Positions 60,652 through 64,000 of a DNA stretch of 64,000 nt are shown piece by piece. Source of the stretch: Tamarix chinensis. Its lineage: Eukaryota; Streptophyta; Magnoliopsida; Caryophyllales; Tamaricaceae. The notes under the pieces were generated by a model, which saw only the letters and a program-made list of their open reading frames with translations, was not told the origin of the DNA and ran no database searches. Location: positions 101,475,569 through 101,539,568 of the forward strand of contig CM060176.1 in assembly GCA_030549775.1 (NCBI GenBank), read 5' to 3'. Position numbers and translations under genes: made by a program. Numbering within the stretch: the first letter of the stretch is position 1; each line of letters begins with the position of its first letter.

Positions 60652-61644
60652 AATTCAACCACATAAATCTTCATTATCGATATACATAATTCTTTGTTGT
60701 CAACTAACATAATTTATGTACACTTAGTGATTAAAGACACTGAACAAAATATAGAAATTGAAAAACCTTGCCAAGGAAAATTTTAGGCAAAGTTTTGTGG
60801 AAAGATGGAGACAGATTTGAGAAAAGTTGCAATACTTCTAAAAGATGCTCACCTGCTAATATAAACATACGTTTAGCAACTAAAATGATTATACTTGAAG
60901 TAAAACTAATTAATATGCCCTTTCCATTCTTGACTCATGTTTCTAATCGCAAAAAATTGAACACTTCTACATGACATGCTTCAATTTCAAGTGAGATGTT
61001 ATTCAAATCACTAATAACTTTACCTTAAAAGTATCAATCAAATCCAAATATGGGCCATCCTTCAAAATCCTAGTAAGATCATTATCATGAGCTACTCTAT
61101 AAAGTTTTCTAAAACCTAATACTAATATGTATTCTCTTCTTAGTGTGCCTCCTTAAATAAATGGGTTTTTGATGTTGAAAATCATAAAGCTAAACAACTA
61201 GAGGCTATATGCAAGAAGGACATAAAGTTGATTAGAATGAAATCGCAAGCTGAAACAATAAAGACCTATTATTGCATTTATTGTATGAGGCAAATGGAAA
61301 TGTTCATGGGATATGGTTAAAATTAAGAGTGCGGCATGGAAAAAGATAACCCATAATGTGTAAGTGCCAGAGACTACATTACCAATGATAACTTCACATA
61401 ATGTCATAATGTCACCACTTAGTCTATAATTTAATGTAGGAACAAATCATGAAGAAGCAAAAATGTCATTATTATGCCAAAAATCATAACACATGACATC
61501 AATCTTGATGGGGAGGAGGTCCTCAAGAATATCAAGGAGTGGGAAAAACACAATCTAAAACCACACAAGATATCTTTGTTATTAAAAAAAAACTCTACAA
61601 GTAAAATTTTTATGATTGTTATAAGTGTCCCCACTTATCGAAAC
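60652..61644. other. no gene seen
   Basis: AT-rich. Short frames on both strands have no recognisable domain. Confidence 0.4.
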
Positions 61645-62180
61645 TATTAGTGGCCATTATATATAATCCATGTTCTCCCATTGTCCTTTTTGTCTCTGTG
61701 TTATCCTCTCTTTTTTAATAACTTTAAATTTTAATAAACATAATAACAATATAAGAAAGACTAATAACCAATCAAACCATGATAATTGCCATCCAAGGTA
61801 ACATAATCACCAAAATAGTGTGGATAATCACAACATAACATAAGATAATCACCATATAGGTATACATATAGTAACTATAAAGTTCCATCCGTATAACAAT
61901 TATTTTCACCATTATTATTTATTATGCATGTTCTGCCATTGTCTTCTTTGTCTATCTGTTGCCGATGTATTATTCTTGCATTTTAATAACTTGATAACAA
62001 CTACAAATTATAATAAATGTAATAACAATACAAAGAAATATCGATAACCCATAAAGTGAATATAATCACCATATAAGCATGGATAATCGCCACATTAAAT
62101 GAGATAATCACCATCTAGGGTATACAAATAATAGTTAAAATTATTTTCATCACTATTCTCTATTATATATGTTCGGCACC
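61645..62180. repeat. about 270-bp tandem duplication
   Basis: Two diverged copies run ATGTTCTCCCATTGTCCTTT / ATGTTCTGCCATTGTCTTCT, then TTTTAATAACTT, ATAATAACAATA, AATCACCATATA and TATTTTCATCACTATT. A third copy begins near 62160 (ATGTTCGGCACC) and is lost. Confidence 0.8.
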
Positions 62181-62539
62181 AGTTTTATTCTATTTTGTAT
62201 TCTCAAATATATTCGCAATGAAAAAAATTAAAAATCACCTAAAATGCGAAATGTAATAATCACCTAAATGATGCACAAAATCACTTTAGAATCCACCATA
62301 ACCATAAAGGTATAAAATATAATCAATAATTAACCATATAAAATCATTAATGTACAAAAACTAAGAATAATGAGCTCAATTTACAAATTAACTCATAACC
62401 AGTAAAAAAACATTGAAGTGCAATAAATACCTAGTGAACACATATCCCTTTCATAGAGGTCTACATAACTATTTTCTTATTCTGTATATACAAAGTATTT
62501 TTTGTATCATTTTAAAAGAACATTAAAATTTAAAATGAA
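62181..62539. other. no gene seen
   Basis: AT-rich, no feature supported. Confidence 0.4.
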
Positions 62540-64000
62540 TTTCAATTTAGGGAACTCTAATGCCTTGAACTTTTCTTAACCCAAATTCCTAGATGATCAG
62601 TCTCCTAACCCCTTCCTTAACCTATAAACCATATTTGGACATCTTACCCTCACCTTTGTAACTTTATTATTACCTTTCAACCCTTAAAATCCTTATTTTT
62701 TCAATTTAGCTAATTGACAGTCAACTAGAACTTACCTTCGATTGACCATCTAACAACGCTCCAAACTCTATCATTTAGGGCATCATACGGTTGACCATAC
62801 AACTTGTTCTAGTTGACTAGAGCTAGGCAATTTTCATCATTCTTGATTTTATTAATTTATTCTAACCTCAAATAAATTTCTATGCCCAACATTTTTATAT
62901 AGTTGGGTTCCTAAAATAGTTCATCACCTTTCCCTAATTTTTTTATGATTTTTAGAAGTTGATTAATTATTTTCCCCATTTTAAACTATTTATTGTACTT
63001 TCTATCTTACCTAAACCATTTTAAATCATTTTTAACTTTCTTAAATATGGGGGCTTCAAATTTTCGAGCTTCTAACACCCTATGATCAGATCTTATAGTG
63101 TCCTTAATCATTAAACCAATAATCTAACCACAATTACCTCAATTAACTTCCATCTACTCTTTCACACTCTCTTACCCATGCTAATCACTCCCATCACCCC
63201 TTGCCTGCAACCAACCTCCTATATGAATTCTCTCCCTCTCTCCCACCCATTTTTGACAACCATAAGTGGGGTATACCCTTGGTTGATCACTTTCAAAGTT
63301 AGCTAATTTTTTCCACTTCAAATTTAGTCTCTCCTCTCTCTTCATCTCTTATCTTTGGTTGTATTTTTTCTTGGCCTTCTGAGTAAAGCCCTCCATTCCT
63401 ATTTTTTCCATTCTCTTTCATCTTCAACTTTTAAAATCTTAAAAATTATCTCTTTGGTACTTATTATAAGCAAAAGAGGATAACTTTCATTTATTGGAAA
63501 AGGATTAATCAAGCTCATTCCCAAGCCTATTTTCAAAAATATTAAGAGTTATTATCACATCCTTTAATTTTTATCTTCTCTTCTAAACCTTGATATTTTA
63601 TCCCTGTCTAATTATTGTATTTTTATTTTAGGTGATTAGAGGGTGAAAGAAGAAGTGCATAAATACTAGAGTAGCTTTGGTAAGGAATATATAGCGCTAG
63701 ATTAGGGTTTGTTGTGCCTATGTGCTAAATTTTATGATTTCCAAGTTTTGTGCTACAGTGCATGTGTACGTTTTACTTTTATTTATATGCATGTATTGCA
63801 TAGTAAAAATATATGATTTTATGAGTTTTGTGATTTTATAAACAGTTGCCATATTTTGTGCCTTGCTAGACTTTATCATAAAATCCCAAGAATAATAATA
63901 TATTATGTCATATTTTTAAGTATATGGATGATTAGATTTGATTATGGTTAAGTATGGTGAATTTTGTAATATGTTGAGCTTACAAAATATGGGGGTTTTA
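62540..64000 (+). mobile_element. probable gypsy LTR, right end outside window
   Basis: Composition and layout follow the other LTRs: an AT-rich U3-like part, a C-rich stretch with a CCTATATGAATTC box near 63218, a CTCTCTC leader, then TTTTAGGTGATTAGAGGGTG near 63630, which parallels ATAGGTAATATTCTAGTGATCTC at 45330 and the first bases of the window. Neither terminus is visible. Confidence 0.5.

Noticed and set aside
60474..60712. Poly-Glu or poly-Leu protein
   Set aside because: Pure translation of the CTT/TCA microsatellite on either strand.

Overview
The window is nuclear DNA from a flowering plant. It is AT-rich and almost entirely built of nested, decayed transposable elements. The grounds are Ty3/gypsy LTR retrotransposons with PBS, gag, protease, RT and integrase remnants; a plant L1-type LINE; hAT elements and MITEs with 8-bp target duplications; a CACTA element with 3-bp duplications; a Ptta/En-Spm (Transposase_24) gene; a tRNA-derived SINE; and one CC-NBS-LRR resistance-gene pseudogene. 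I cannot name the species. I see no intact protein-coding gene, no rRNA or tRNA gene and no CRISPR.

Layout. 1-6311: gypsy remnants (LTR, PBS, gag, protease, broken RT, then a second, different LTR), followed by an opposite-strand gag fragment (6312-6644) and an LTR scrap (7235-7585). 8370-9780: minus-strand LINE. 10200-11720, 15806-19378 and 34946-37575: three copies of an unclassified repeat family, carrying different later insertions (a SINE with an 18-bp duplication and two hAT MITEs). 11860-14985: Transposase_24 pseudogene with a MITE in its duplicated first exon. 19406-20326: LTR fragment that cuts off the 3' end of the NBS-LRR pseudogene.

20328-34596 (minus strand) is one NBS-LRR gene in pieces. 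A 12.2-kb CACTA element (21967-34150) lies in its coiled-coil exon. The CACTA contains an unrecognised minus-strand gene, itself broken by a 435-bp hAT MITE (22905-23339) and a 7.9-kb hAT element (23511-31372) with a dead BED-type transposase. A second SINE lies further upstream in the resistance gene (about 34265-34488). Target duplications and reading continuity across the junctions fix the insertion order.

38230-44425: a gypsy integrase cut by a 5.1-kb solo LTR (38700-43797, duplication CTAGG). 44460-47385: LTR sequence in a foldback. 47719-47983: a short patch that includes about 115 bp almost identical to the TATA-box region of the solo LTR 7 kb away. 50500-55485: a 5.0-kb solo LTR (duplication TACAC) lying in a second decayed hAT element (about 48.2-58.5 kb). 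57154 to the right edge: LTR-like fragments, AT-rich DNA, a large CTT microsatellite and a tandem duplication.

No genes here work together. The information is the insertion history, the silencing-type C-to-T decay, and some repeat modules (a paired CCAC/GTGG motif in LTRs, the three-copy family, the captured gene) that I cannot assign.
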